Source of the DNA: Whalleya microplaca | Lineage: Eukaryota; Ascomycota; Sordariomycetes; Xylariales; Xylariaceae | Assembly: GCA_022497155.1 (NCBI GenBank) | Contig: MU385713.1 | Coordinates: 930,001-994,000, forward strand | Length of the DNA stretch: 64,000 nucleotides | Direction: 5' to 3' | In this document: positions 23,054-34,624 of the stretch, piece after piece | Numbering within the stretch: the stretch's first letter is position 1 | Layout of the letters: the number at the start of each line of letters is the position of its first letter | Notes under the pieces: model-generated | What the model saw: the letters and a program-made list of their open reading frames with translations, nothing else | What the model was told of the DNA's origin: nothing | Databases searched by the model: none | Program-made: the position numbers and the translations under genes

Positions 23054-24321
23054 AGCGCCACAACCTCAAGCTCGCGACTCTAGGCTATGAGTGGTCGATG
23101 TAAAGCATGCGGGCAGACGCCTGTATCTCGAGATGCATAGCTACGATACGTACCTGTTCGAGTTGCTATAGCTGGGTGTTCTAAGATGTTTGTGACGAAT
23201 CAAGAAAGGTTGTATGATATTGCGATTAAAGTGGTGCTTCAGATGTCAATGATGATTAATCCGTACGTTTACTTTGGCGCAGTACTGGGCTTTTGGCACT
23301 ATGATGCATGTCTAGGCCCCTTTCACTGGCCACTCTGCCACTACGGATTTATCCACTAGTTGCATGCATGGCTGGAACATGGCTGGAAGCCATCAGCCGT
23401 CGACAATTGAGATGCTTGGTATTGGGTTGCATCCGTAGCCTGCAGGAAGGATGACAATATCGAGCGAGGGACGCCCGACCCGCCAACTTATCACCAAACT
23501 AATGCGGCTGCAGTGTGTTCCACCTTCAGGAGTCAGCGATTACTCTACTACAACTTGTCCAAGAGTTAAGAGGAGTATAACTGTCAGCGAACAAAGGACA
23601 CATGCCTGACTCCGGGGCCCAAGTTGGAGTAGTAAATTACTCCCCAAAATGACTAAATGGGAGATAAAAGAATTGGAATTCGGGCTCCTCGAGTGATATG
23701 TATCAAAGGAATCCGGTACGCTGGTACGTACAAGGGTCTTGGCGTGCTTCTTCCATGTCTATGATTCTGGCTCTGCTTGGCTGTGTTTCGTCATTGCAGC
23801 TTGCACGTGTCTGATCTGATATGTATGCGACATTCTCAACGACAGGAGCCGAACTCGCTTTCTGTAACAAAGTTCTTTTTGTTTTCCATTGAGACCAACT
23901 AACTTGGTCGTATTGATTATTCTTCCGTTTCATATGTTGCATTTCGGCATAAGTACACGATTCGTCAATTTCGCGACGGCGGTCTTTTTGTTGGTTAAGC
24001 CCATTCAATACATACCTACTTACCTATTCTTTCCACTAAGCAGCCCCCCACGCAAATCCCGCGCGCTTCCTATTTGTGCAGCAGCAAAACACAGCATAAT
24101 CTAGTCGATCGCAAATTTTTCTTTGGAGGAGGTTCCCCCGGGCAATATCGTCAAATCCAAGACAGGAAGGGACTCAATCACGCCCCGAATCTAAGGAAAC
24201 GAAGACCCGAACTTCCCGAATTGTCACGATGAGGGGTGTCATTGCAGGCGGTCGGCCGCATAGAGGTCATGCAGTGAGCTTTTCCAAGGTAAGGCTTTAA
24301 TTTTTTTTCTCCCTTTGCTTT

Positions 24322-24340
24322 CACACACACACACACACAC
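24322..24340. repeat. (CA)n microsatellite
   Basis: About nine CA units in the gene-free region. Confidence 0.9.
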
Positions 24341-25324
24341 TCTTGTCTCGACGTCAAACCGTATGTACGCTCCGCCGTGACCTCCTTGGAAGGCGGAGGT
24401 TGTCGGTGTACTCTGCATAGGGAACACGGGGAGATCTGGTTCGGAATGAACTGTGAGCTGATACCTCTCTCGAGACGGCCCCGGGGGGAAAAATGAAGTC
24501 AAAACCCGCTGCGGTGCTAGCTAGCCTGCTGAATCATCATCATCATCACCACCGACATAATGGTCAAGTTGACTAGTCAATGAATGCGCACACCGCCCTC
24601 CGGCTACCACAAGGAGGAGTTGCAGGTGTCACGGCAGAGCATACGCGTCCAGACGAACCCATGATGGGCATCCATTCTGATGTGCAGAAGGGGCGTACGA
24701 CTACTTCATCACTCTCTCCATCGCTCTCTAGTGAGAGACGTGTGCGTGTGTGTGTTTTGTCCTACGGGATCATCGCATCACCTTTTGGAAGTCCTAGCCG
24801 GGGAATGAAAACAATACCCTGATGGCTGGCTGGCTGAATCGGTAGCGATACCGCGTTCGTGGCACCAAGTGTTTGGGGTTCGTTACGTCGGCAATAGTTT
24901 TGCCTGCTGCTGGAAAAGATGCCGGCAATGTGTGTTCCTAAGCGGGAAGGGGGATGAACGCCCTTCGGGAGGAGTCGGTTGCGCGTGCGGTTGCGGACAG
25001 ACAGGCCTGTGTTCTTCTATCAACTCGATGGATAATTGGCTTCGCGGAAGTGACATCGGTATTTATAACCCGATTAGAGAGAGTATGTGTGTATGTGTGA
25101 GAGTGTGTGAGAGAGAGTGAGAGAATGAGAGGGAGTGAGAGAGGTATTACAGAATTGATGAGGTCCTCGCTCGACTACGTACGGAGCAACGGAGCATTTG
25201 GAGGTCGGTCAGTTCCTTCACCGAATGGCTTTACCTAGGTTACCTGATCACACACCTGTGAATCAATCCATCCATCTAGGGGGGGAGGGGCGATTTGTTA
25301 CTTATGCAACCTCGGGATGTGCCA

Positions 25325-25348
25325 TCTCTCTCTCTCTCTCTCTCTCTC
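25325..25348. repeat. (TC)n microsatellite
   Basis: About twelve TC units. A GT/GA-rich tract lies 200 bp upstream. Confidence 0.9.
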
Positions 25349-26545
25349 GGATGATCTGAGCGATCAGACAACGTGCACCAAGATGGCGCCTCTAGCAGCA
25401 AAGCAGGGTTCTCCATGTGGCGGCTGCTGTATGTATGTATGTATGGATGTATCATGGCCTGACCTGATGAAGTGTTGGCAGGTTCGTGTTGCTTACAGAT
25501 TACATACTGCGTACTACATACGGTACAAAGTATTGGCGTTAACGGGCTGATTTTTGGACCAATTCTGGCTTGGGAGTGCTTGGCCCTCTCACGATATGTA
25601 CCAGGTAAAGCTGCCTATAAGCTATGTACCTCGTAGCTTGGTGGCTAATACATAAAGGCCCCGCAAAGTGCTCAGGTGCTCAGGTGCCCACCCCAGTCTT
25701 TCCTACCTAGCAGCCTGCTAGTCTTGCCAGTGGCCGAGGTGCAGGTGTCCAGGTGGCCCAGGTGGCGTCCGCGTCTCGAGAGAGGGGATCCCGTTAATGC
25801 GGGGTGTTACCGGCTTCTAGAATTGGGATTCCGCGATTCTCATTGCTCAATTTGAAACTTTTTTTTACTTTGAGCACACGAGTCGTTCCTGGGAATCCCG
25901 GTGTTGGAGTGGTGACGGAATCTCGTGCATACCTCTGCCTAACCTACCTCTTACCCCGTATCTACTACATACATACATACATATACCTCCTACGTATGCC
26001 TACATTTCCAATTCCCTATACATAGTACTGTACATATCGGATCCATACCTACCTAGACTTGCCCTTCCTTACCTTACCGACCTTACCACTTACCACTTAC
26101 CTCTTACCTCTTACCTCTTACCTCACACCTCGATTCGAACTCTGGTCTCCCTTCCCCGTTCCCGCTTCTCGCTTCCCGCTTCCCCCTTCCCATATCTGCT
26201 GCAGCCTGCAATCTATTATTGTACATACCATCTGTACCGTACCTTGCCGTACCTTACCGTCGTGCAGTGCCAGTTCCTGTCTTCGCCTATCGGCTGTTTT
26301 TGGGACCTGATCGTTCGATCATATCCAATACATCTCTCTACATCTCTACATCTCGTCACATCTCTTTCCTCTCGCCCTCCATCGTGAAGCCTCGGCCCAC
26401 CTTAACCTACTTACCTATTTTACTTCCCTACCTACCTACTTACCTACCTACCTCCTCGGCTTCCTTTCATACTACACACCCCCATTGCCTCACATGGTTC
26501 CGCTGCGCCAGCATAATTCTGTCGTCGTACTAGCAAGTTGGCAAG

Positions 26546-28131
26546 ATGGGAAAAGGCACTAACGGCCGTGCGGTCCAGGTCGAGGACACCAAGATCTGCG
26601 TTGTGATGGTAGGCCTGCCTGCACGTGGGAAGAGCTACATTGCACAAAAAGGTACCACAGACCGATCTGTTATTACCCCATTGGCAAATCCCCCCTTACG
26701 CTTGTGGAACGCTCTCGATGCTAACCGAGTCTGTCTCCTGACTGAAGCACAACGTTATCTCCAGTGGCTCTCGATCGATGCCAAGACTTTCAATGTCGGC
26801 AATTATCGCCGTAACGATGCCCCCCAACCCTCGGCGGACTTCTTTGACACCAGCAACACCGAAGGGGAACGCAAGCGTCGGGCCGCCGCCGAGGCTGCTA
26901 TTGCGGACATGCTGGGCTGGTTCAGGCAGGGCGGTGTGATCGGGATCCTCGACGCCACCAATTCGACCAAGGAACGGCGGAAATGGGTCTTCGACGTGCT
27001 GACGCGCGAGGGTATCGAGGTGCTCTTTGTCGAGTCGAAGTGTGAGGAGGAGAGCCTGATCATGGCCAATGTTCGGGACGTCAAGACTACGAGTCCTGAC
27101 TATCAGGGCCAAGACCCCGAGAAAGCCTCCCTGGACTTCCGCAATCGGATCAAGCATTATGAGAAGGTGTACAAGACGATCGACGAGGATGGCGACGAGA
27201 ACGATTACACGTACCTCAAGATCATGGATGTCGGCAGCCAGGTCATCATCAACCGCATACAGGACTACCTGCAGAGTCGGGTCGTCTACTACCTCATGAA
27301 CCTGCACATTCGACCCAGGTCTGTCTGGCTCTCGAGACATGGCGAGTCATTATACAACCTCTATGGGAGGATTGGGGGTGATGCAGATCTGTCTCCGAGA
27401 GGACATCAATACGCTAAAAAGTTACCTGAACTAGTTCGTCAGTCTGTCGGTGTAAGTTGTCCCTCATTTGGTCGCGTGACCAGCTGCGCTCGCTTATAGC
27501 ATGAACTAACAAGTCTGTAATCAAATAGGGAGACAGACCACTTACCGTATGGACATCGACGCTCAAGCGCACGATACAGACGGCGCGATTCCTGCCGGAG
27601 AACTACAACCAGCTGCAATGGAAGGCGCTAGACGAGCTGGACGCGGGCGTATGCGACGGGATGACGTACCAGGAGATTAAGGACGTGTACCCGGAGGACT
27701 TCGTGGCGCGGGACGAGGACAAGTACAACTACCGGTACCGGGGCGGGGAGTCGTACCGGGACGTGGTGATCCGGCTGGAGCCGATCATCATGGAGCTGGA
27801 GCGGTCCGAGGACATCCTGATCGTCACGCACCAGGCCATCCTGCGCTGCATCTACGCCTACTTCATGAAGAAGGACCAGACCCTCAGCCCCTGGATGAAC
27901 GTGCCCCTGCACACCCTCATCAAGCTCACCCCGCGCGCCTACGGCACCGAGGAGGAGCGCTGGGCCGCCGACATCCCCGCCGTCTCCACCTGGCGCGGCA
28001 AGGGCAGCACCGCCAAGCACGAGGATCCCGTCCCCGAGGCCAATCTCGGCTTTATGACGCCCGCTCCTGCGCCCGCGCCCGTGCCCGCGCCCGCATCGGT
28101 GTCCGCCCCGGCGTCGGCGTCGGCGTCGTGA
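26546..28131 (+). CDS. 6-phosphofructo-2-kinase / fructose-2,6-bisphosphatase
   Basis: Three exons (26546-26651, 26748-27451, 27529-28131) give 470 residues. The N-terminal kinase domain has the P-loop in GLPARGKSYI (about residues 22-31) and the downstream FNVGNYRR. Intron 1 (96 bp, with TGCTAAC branch site) joins IAQK to AQRYLQWLS as in the family; being a multiple of three without a stop, its retention would insert 32 residues in the kinase. The phosphatase domain begins with the histidine-phosphatase motif SRHGES (about residue 231) and has the second catalytic His in THQAI (about 368), so both activities look plausible. The enzyme sets fructose-2,6-bisphosphate, switching glycolysis against gluconeogenesis in the cytosol. 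The tail is an unusual Pro-Ala-Ser repeat (PAPAPAPVPAPAS...). The C-terminal coding half is much more GC-rich than its surroundings. Relative to yeast it could be the PFK26/27 or the FBP26 type; I cannot decide. Confidence 0.95.
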
Positions 28132-28400
28132 TTTTGTCTGTCGTTATTTTGGATGAATTTCTTGCGTGCATTTAGGGGTGTACCTGCATTGATTTTAAAC
28201 CAAAAAGCAGCTGTATTGATCACACTTTCGTATGACCAGTGAGGTGGCGATTGTCCTTTTCGATTCGATTATTAGACGTATGTTTTTTAGCCGGCTGGCT
28301 CTCTCGGGCGCATGTTATAGGAACTGGCGGCTGGGTCGATTGCATATATTATTGATAGAAAGGGGAGGGAGGGGTGGCTGCATGAAATTTGGGCAGAGAC

Positions 28401-28446
<46 letters not shown>

Positions 28447-29188
28447 CGGGGACCCTACTTACCTGACTCACTTAGGTAGTCTTGACGACAAAAACCAAAC
28501 TGTCACTGATACTTTGAGTTATTTACAGGCGTACGGTTAGTATAGAGTTGGGAAAGAGGAGAAGAAAAGAAAAGAAAAGGAATATTATTCTACCTACTTC
28601 ATGAACTGCCGGCATTGGTCGGTCGATCGCTCAAGTGTCTGAATGCGCGATTTTTCTATATTTTCTATCTGTTTCGATCTTTGCGGGATTGAATCATTGC
28701 GTGCGCTGCGTGCATAAGTGTACACCGGGATTTGGACTTCCACTTCCACGGTGTGAGATTCGGAGACCGTGTACGCGTCAGTGGAAAGAATATGCTCTAA
28801 CTACTCACACTCACTTACTCATCACCGTGTTTCTGATGCCTTAATATGCTGGGGATATAGATAGGTACGTGAACGAATATATGGAAATTCACAGATGCGC
28901 TATTACGTTTTATATGTGTACAGGCACGACGAGGCTCTACAGTACATACATACACCTGACTTGACTTCCCCTATCTCCTATCTTTGGGTCTCGGTGCGTA
29001 TCAACTTTTTTTGGGGCCTGGCCTTGACCCCCGGGCCTGTATCTGCCTCCACTTCTTGCTTCATTCCTATCTTCCTGGCACCGTCCATCGGTTTCTCTGC
29101 ACACATATCAACCGTCCATCTCTTTTCCCTCCCTCCCATCCCCTTTCCAACCCAACAAGCCCCCCCCCCGCCCCCCTTCTCCCCCTCT
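28132..29188. other. Intergenic region between convergent genes
   Basis: About 1 kb of 3' flanks of the kinase/phosphatase gene and of the minus-strand secreted protein gene. It holds a TA/CA microsatellite but no supported gene. Confidence 0.55.
28401..28446. repeat. (AT)n(AC)n compound microsatellite
   Basis: About twelve AT units run directly into about eleven AC units, roughly 270 bp downstream of the stop codon at 28131. Confidence 0.92.
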
Positions 29189-30051
29189 CTAACAAACATC
29201 ATGATAATCCGGCAGCCCGTCCCCCTGGTACACGAACCCGGCCTCCCACTGCGGCGCGTCCGCCCCCACGATGGTGCCGACCTGGTTATTCGCGACGAGG
29301 CAGAGCGCGTGCGCGGTGCCGAGCTGCGCGCCGATGAAGTCGGTGTCCGTGCTCAGCTGGTCGCACAGCGCGCAGAAGAAGCCCCAGCACGTGCCGAACT
29401 GGAACGTCAGGCACGCGTTCGCGGCCACGATGAGAGCCTGGTCCACGGCGAGGACCGAGGAGACTACGGTGTCGCAGTCTGTGGTGGCGGGGAGGGGGGT
29501 CTGGGGGTGGGGGAGGGGTTAGCTTTGGGAGGGGAGATGGGTGAGGGGAGAGAGGATGAAAGGGGAGATAGGGGTAGGGGAGAGGGGATGAAGGATATGA
29601 GAGGAGAGGGTCAGGTAGTTACTTAGGTTCTACGCGGGAGGAATAGAGAGGGGCATAAAGTGGGTGGTGAAAGCTTAACAGAGTGTGGGAAGGGGGACAG
29701 GGGAATAAGGGGAAAGGCCAAGTGAATAGAAGAAAGGGGGATACGAACAGAGTCTCTGCACTCATAGAAGTCATTCGTCGTGGACTGTCGCTCCGTCAGT
29801 CCTCGAAGTTGCCTTAGCACCCAGCGCTTTGCTAGAACTGGGAGTGCCGCGTCTTTCGAGTCCGCATCTATGGCATTGCTAGGGATCTGCTTCAGGTTCG
29901 CCGTGCCGAACTCCACGGTTGGATGTCCCGTGGCGGTCGTATATTCACTAGCAACAGCAACCGGCGCGCGAAGATTCCTGTTGGGACGGCCTTGGACATC
30001 TGTGGCGGCTACAACGCCCACGATGAAGGTTAGGAAGAGTAACAAGTTCAT
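29189..30051 (-). CDS. Small secreted Cys-rich protein with Kex2-type propeptide site
   Basis: Two exons on the minus strand, 30051-29749 and 29500-29189, separated by a 248 bp intron (GTTCGT ... GCTAAC ... CCAG), give 204 residues. The N-terminus MNLLLFLTFIVGVVAATD is a clear signal peptide. A Ser/Thr/Ala-rich stretch follows, ending in LAKR (about residue 85), a probable Kex2 cleavage site. The mature C-terminal region carries about eight Cys (for example TDCDT, NACLTF, GTCWGFFCALC, ending HDVC). No homolog is recognised. Size, secretion signal, propeptide and Cys content fit an effector-like or antimicrobial secreted protein; that is inference. The donor GTTCGT is non-optimal, so the exact junction is less certain than the exons. 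Confidence 0.75.
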
Positions 30052-32036
30052 GGTTGACAGGATGCAGATTGCGTGACTGGAAGTGATCGACAGGAGAAGA
30101 GTGTATCTTGCCTGGATCTGGCAATGCATCTGACCCAACGGTAGGGACAGGTGCGTGGCTTTATATTGCGGCCCGGACTGCATACATGGTGTGTAGCCTG
30201 CAGCCAGGAAATGAACAGGTAGCAATATGGACTCAACTACACGGGAACCTCGAGCTCCAGAACCTGCCTGGTGAGGTATTGCATGTTCTTGTCATGATTG
30301 TCAGACGACAGGCAGCCAGCAGTCTCGACCCGTCATCAGCACTCAGCTCAGCGATCTTCCCACCATAGTGCTCCCACACTACGTCTCTCTCAGGTCATCC
30401 ATCGATGTGCCGTTCCCTGCCGCTTCGAATCCTGCCATATCCCAAGCCTCGCACCCCCGGCCGCGTCCAATAGATGCGAGCTTGCTCAGCAGCGTGTAAG
30501 GCGCCGAGCTGCACCTCAGCCGTCGCCGTGGCACCCTCGTGCCACGCACTTGCATGGAACATGCAGAGAAGGACCTCGGAACGCCGGCTGGAAGCCTGGG
30601 CGAGCGGCAGGGCGCGGCAGCGTCGTGAGGGTGGTGGCTTGAGAGCTTGCTATCATCGCCTCACAGCTCCCTGATCGAGACATCTCTTCACGAGAGTGTG
30701 ACATGCCGCTGTAACGTGGTACCGATGCCCAAGTCCAATAAGACCAGCACGCGGGAGAAAGATACGGAAAAGGGGGTTGTGGTTTGGCCGGTGACCGCGG
30801 ACATGGCCCGCAACACCGAATAGCAGCGTGGTGTCCATGGAGGTGGTGAGCAAGCACAGAGAAGGAGGATCTCCAGGGTGGGAATCCTTAACTTCGATAT
30901 ACGAACTTGGAGAATTCACCAAACCTGGGTTCAGATCAGCTGTAAGGCAGCCGTTGTTAATACTGATTCCTACAACCCGGATAGCTACGAAACTGCTCGT
31001 TAACAATATATTGCCCAATTTCAGGCAGAAAAGCTATTGGGCATTCCCACGGCGGCAATCTACTCAGCTTTTCTTGGTAGTGAAGACAGAATCGCAGGAT
31101 CAACAGCAAAGGCATATTTTTAAACGACTTTCATATAACTAGATGTAAGGGTGTGACCAAAGAATCGATATCGCCAATGCGCGAGCTGCTGGTCCAGGGG
31201 TTCGAACCGCGATCCAGAACGAGAGTGACTTTACCCGGAGAATTTATCCAATGCAACGGTATGCAGCTGCAATGCGCCTCAACCACCATCTGACATTCGC
31301 TGGATATTGAGGGGATGGAAAAGGTACGTCGCACAAGTATCCCAGGAGTCTGGAAGAATGCCGTGGGTAATCAGTCTAGCAACCAGCCTTCTCAGCGGTC
31401 AGTCATGTCTTGCTTTCACAATGACAGACCTCTTAGTATGGATGTCAACAGTGTTAACGGATCGCGAAAGAGAAAGAGTGCTAATAATAAGATAACTTCG
31501 AGTCAATTGTAATCTCTCACTATAGTTCGATAAAATATACTTTTTATTAGTGAGATAACCTTCTATAAGAGTGTTTATTAATAGCTTATATAACCCACGG
31601 AGATGGAAATGCCTAACCACTTCATAATCTCACTGACTTATATTTAAACGTAACTCTTAAGCGATTCCGTAAAGGGACAGGGGGGAATACCTTCACTCAT
31701 TAAGATTGATACGGATGCAGTCTTGCGACCAGCTCAATTGCTCTCTTTATGTGTTTCTCCTAGGAAAAGCCCAGGAGTTACATGTAACTTGACTGTGGAC
31801 TCAGCGAGGCCCCTATCGACTCCCATCCCGGGGAATTAGGACTGCGGACTTACCTACCGAATTGATCCCGGGATCATAGCATCCAGGCCCACGCCATATG
31901 CCCCGGGATAGTGCGCACTGGCTCAGTTGGCGATAGTGTATGGGACGCCTTACCGTCCAAGTCCATGATTCCAATACAAGGCATCGTTCACCCGGTGGAA
32001 TGGCGCTGTACATGAGGAACGCGGCAATTCAACTGA
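30052..32036. other. 2 kb gene-free region
   Basis: No open frame resembles a known protein. A small hairpin (tctcacta ... tagtgaga) lies at about 31516-31553 inside an AT-rich patch (31490-31660), possibly a relic of a small inverted-repeat element. A tRNA-like T-loop string near 31199 was judged not to be a tRNA. Confidence 0.5.
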
Positions 32037-33825
32037 TCAGTTATTTTTCTTTCCAACTAGGCCCCCCTTTCGCAGTCCAAAAAATGACACTCCAATAATA
32101 AGTGCTGTGGCTGAAAACACTGTCCAGAACGCAACCCTGAAACCCTCCATAAGCCTCGCCTCGTAGTTTTCAATGTCTGACTGGTCTGAGACAGCCATAG
32201 CAATAGCAGCTGCCACAGCGAGACCAACCGAGTTTCCGAATTGCGCTATCTCATTGAAGACACCACCTGCGAGTGATTGAACGTCTGGCGGAAACGCATC
32301 TGATATCACGAGGTTCGAAACTGTAAATAGCACTATGTGGGGTGTTGGTTAATAACGATCGAGAGAGCTGTGTGCTTTGGTGGGGGGGGGGGGGTAACTC
32401 GAGGCGCTTACCATCTGGATTTACGGGCGACAGCAGCAATGCCCAGAAAGGCGCGAACCAGTAATTCGAATCGATCAGGGCTGTGGCCATCAAAGCGGGA
32501 GCGACGGCAGTGATCGCTGCAGAGATGACGGAAAGCTTTTGGACATGGACGCGCGAGACGAGATATCCGGTTAACAGGTTGGTTGCGACTCCCATGAAGA
32601 CGTGGGGAAGAAACCTCAAAGAGCTATCAAGCGCCGAAAGTTTCTGTACTTGCTGAAAGCTGGATATCGTCTGTTACCTAAACTGTACAGTAGATAGCGG
32701 GCAGATTGGCGGAGCTTACTAGAGTGTTGTGAAGTATTCAATGGCATTTAAAGACGCCCAAGAAAGGAAAACGGAGATACAAATAGAGACAAAAGTGAAA
32801 TCACCCCATAGACTGTTGGGTATCAAAGCTGGTCGACCTGCCCTGGTTTGAAGGTTCATCCAAAAGGGGAAGAAAATTAATAGGCAGACAGACACGACGA
32901 GCAAGAAAATGATATGAGGTTCGCTAATGCGTCTGTATGAGGAGGTTATGATGGCTAATACGTACATCAACAAACCCGATGCAGCGCTAATGATGATCGC
33001 GCCAATCCAGTCAATATCTCTGGCGAGTCGACGGAACCACGTCGTCTCAGACGCATCTTTGCGGTGAATTGGTGGAAGCGACCATACTGCCACAGTCGAA
33101 ATGAAGAAGTTAATGATGGCCATCATATAGTAAGCCCATCTCCAGCCGATTGTGTCGGTGAAGAGGCCGCCGAGAACGAGCCCGACAGCGAAGCCGAGCG
33201 GGTAGCCCACCCCCATTGTCGCGAACGCAATGTTTCGCCAGGTCCCCCTCGGGAAGGTGTTGGCGACAAGGCTGACAGTCGTAGGGAGGCTCATGGAGAT
33301 GGAGGCGCCCTGGAAAGTACGGAATACAATCATCTGGATGCCCGTCCTGGAGAAGCCAATGCCCAGGGTGAAGACGATGTACAGATAGCTGCCCGTGAGC
33401 CACATGGGCTTCGGGCCAACCACATCGGCGACGGTCCCGAAGATCAAGAGCAGACAGCCAGCCGCGAGCGAGTAGACGGCGGCGGGCCAGAGAATTAGGC
33501 CTTCTGAGAGGCCGATGTCGAGAGCGATTTGTGGCAGGGCAGCTATGAGGATCCCAGATCCCAAAGTGCCCAGGAAATTGAGACTTGCCAGAACGGCCAT
33601 TGTGGCGACCCTCTGCGCGGTCGAGAGCTTGCTATTGACCGCCGTTGAGTCGGCACTCTCTGTCTCAAGCAGAGTCCTTGTTGCATCGGTGTCAGTAGAC
33701 TCTGGTTGGGAATCCTCTTGCGCGATTACTGAATCGCGATTGTCCACGAGAAGGGCTGGATTCAGGGGAACCGCAGAAGAAGCGGCCGGCGTCTCAAGCC
33801 GTGGTTTGACATTGGAGTCTGTCAT
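32037..33825 (-). CDS. MFS multidrug/metabolite transporter (14-TM DHA2-like)
   Basis: Three exons on the minus strand (33825-32720, 32659-32412, 32332-32037) give 549 residues. A hydrophilic N-terminus of about 85 residues precedes many hydrophobic helices. The family-typical segment around helices 1-5 includes LWLTGSYLYIVFTLGIGF and FRTFQGASISMSLPTTVSLV. Splicing restores EYFTTLYFQQVQKLSALD, a hallmark of 14-TM drug:H+ antiporters, and later NPDVLFTVSNLVISDAFPP. The family exports toxins and secondary metabolites across the plasma membrane. It lies next to an O-methyltransferase on the same strand (about 800 bp apart), suggesting a metabolite export role; no core synthase is in the window. 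Intron 2 contains a 13-base G run (C run on the coding strand). Confidence 0.92.
32382..32394. repeat. 13-base poly-G run inside MFS intron 2
   Basis: An uninterrupted G tract on the plus strand, read as poly-C in the transporter pre-mRNA. It is prone to length variation and sequencing error. Confidence 0.9.
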
Positions 33826-34624
33826 TTTCTGAATAAGGGCCGACGAATTATGTCGAGCTACAATGAAGTTGCGGCATAAAATGAGCGCGTTGTTGTTAGC
33901 GTCGATAAGTTCATGTCATGGTTGTTCTTCTGATGCTCTACTATGTGGTTTATGTAAGTATATTGTATTGATCTAGTTGTTTCATCCGAAATCATCTGCT
34001 GATCCCCCTATAACCTGGCCGCACATTGGAAGAGTAGTACTCTCGGTCTTGACCCGGCCTTGTGTCGTGCTCCATGAAGCACACATAAGATCGAAACAAT
34101 TACTTAGTCCTAGATGTCTGCTGTATAAGTAGGTATGGTTTGCTGCATGTAGCGGTGTGCGGGTAAGTCCAGCCGTGTGGGCGATTGACGGTGCTTCGCC
34201 CATTCTTCGTACATATAACACAGCAACCCATGCTACTACTAATCACATCTAAGCCTTAACAGGCGCCAACCTGTAATATGAATAGAACCTATCTAGGTTA
34301 GGTACGCAGCCTTTGCACCAACACTTGCAGTCTTCCAAGAAAGGCAGGAAGTTACTGAGGTGGGCGACACACAACATAGTAGACTCTATCCCTTCTTTAC
34401 TTACGTACCAGTTATAGCCTGCCGTCGCTTGTGTCACCCACCCTGAATGTGTGTACTTGCTGCAGTTTAGTGATACCTAGGTGTGTCCCTACCACACATG
34501 AGACAGTGCATCTGATACTTAACCCGCAACTAAGGTTAGCTCTATTGGCGGAATCTTCCAACTACCTAACCCATAGAGTTACATGTACTAACTAAACACG
34601 TTGTCAGGGATTACACTTCGCTTC
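33826..34624. other. Intergenic region
   Basis: About 800 bp between two minus-strand genes, holding the promoter of the MFS gene. It contains ACCTAGGT at 34475-34482. No gene was seen. Confidence 0.5.

Larger units (their letters stand above)
23054..26545. other. 3.5 kb gene-free, low-complexity region upstream of PFK2 homolog
   Basis: No supportable gene on either strand. It is dense in simple sequence: (CA)n at 24322-24340, GT/GA tracts at 25076-25145, (TC)n at 25325-25348, GTAT units near 25428-25450, CATA units near 25968-25985 and TACC/CTAC runs at about 26045-26130 and 26395-26455. One ACCTAGGT lies at 25233-25240. The pyrimidine-rich last 700 bp probably hold the promoter and long 5' leader of the gene at 26546. 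Confidence 0.6.

Noticed and set aside
28895..29626. Plus-strand open frame of 243 codons
   Set aside because: It overlaps the antisense of the secreted Cys-rich protein, is low complexity, and has no domain.
31140..31230. tRNA-like T-loop string (ggttcgaacc) on both strands
   Set aside because: The flanking bases cannot form a proper T stem, and no matching acceptor, D or anticodon arms are present on either strand.
33064..33498. Plus-strand frame opposite the MFS gene
   Set aside because: Antisense shadow without recognisable domains; the minus strand encodes an unmistakable transporter.
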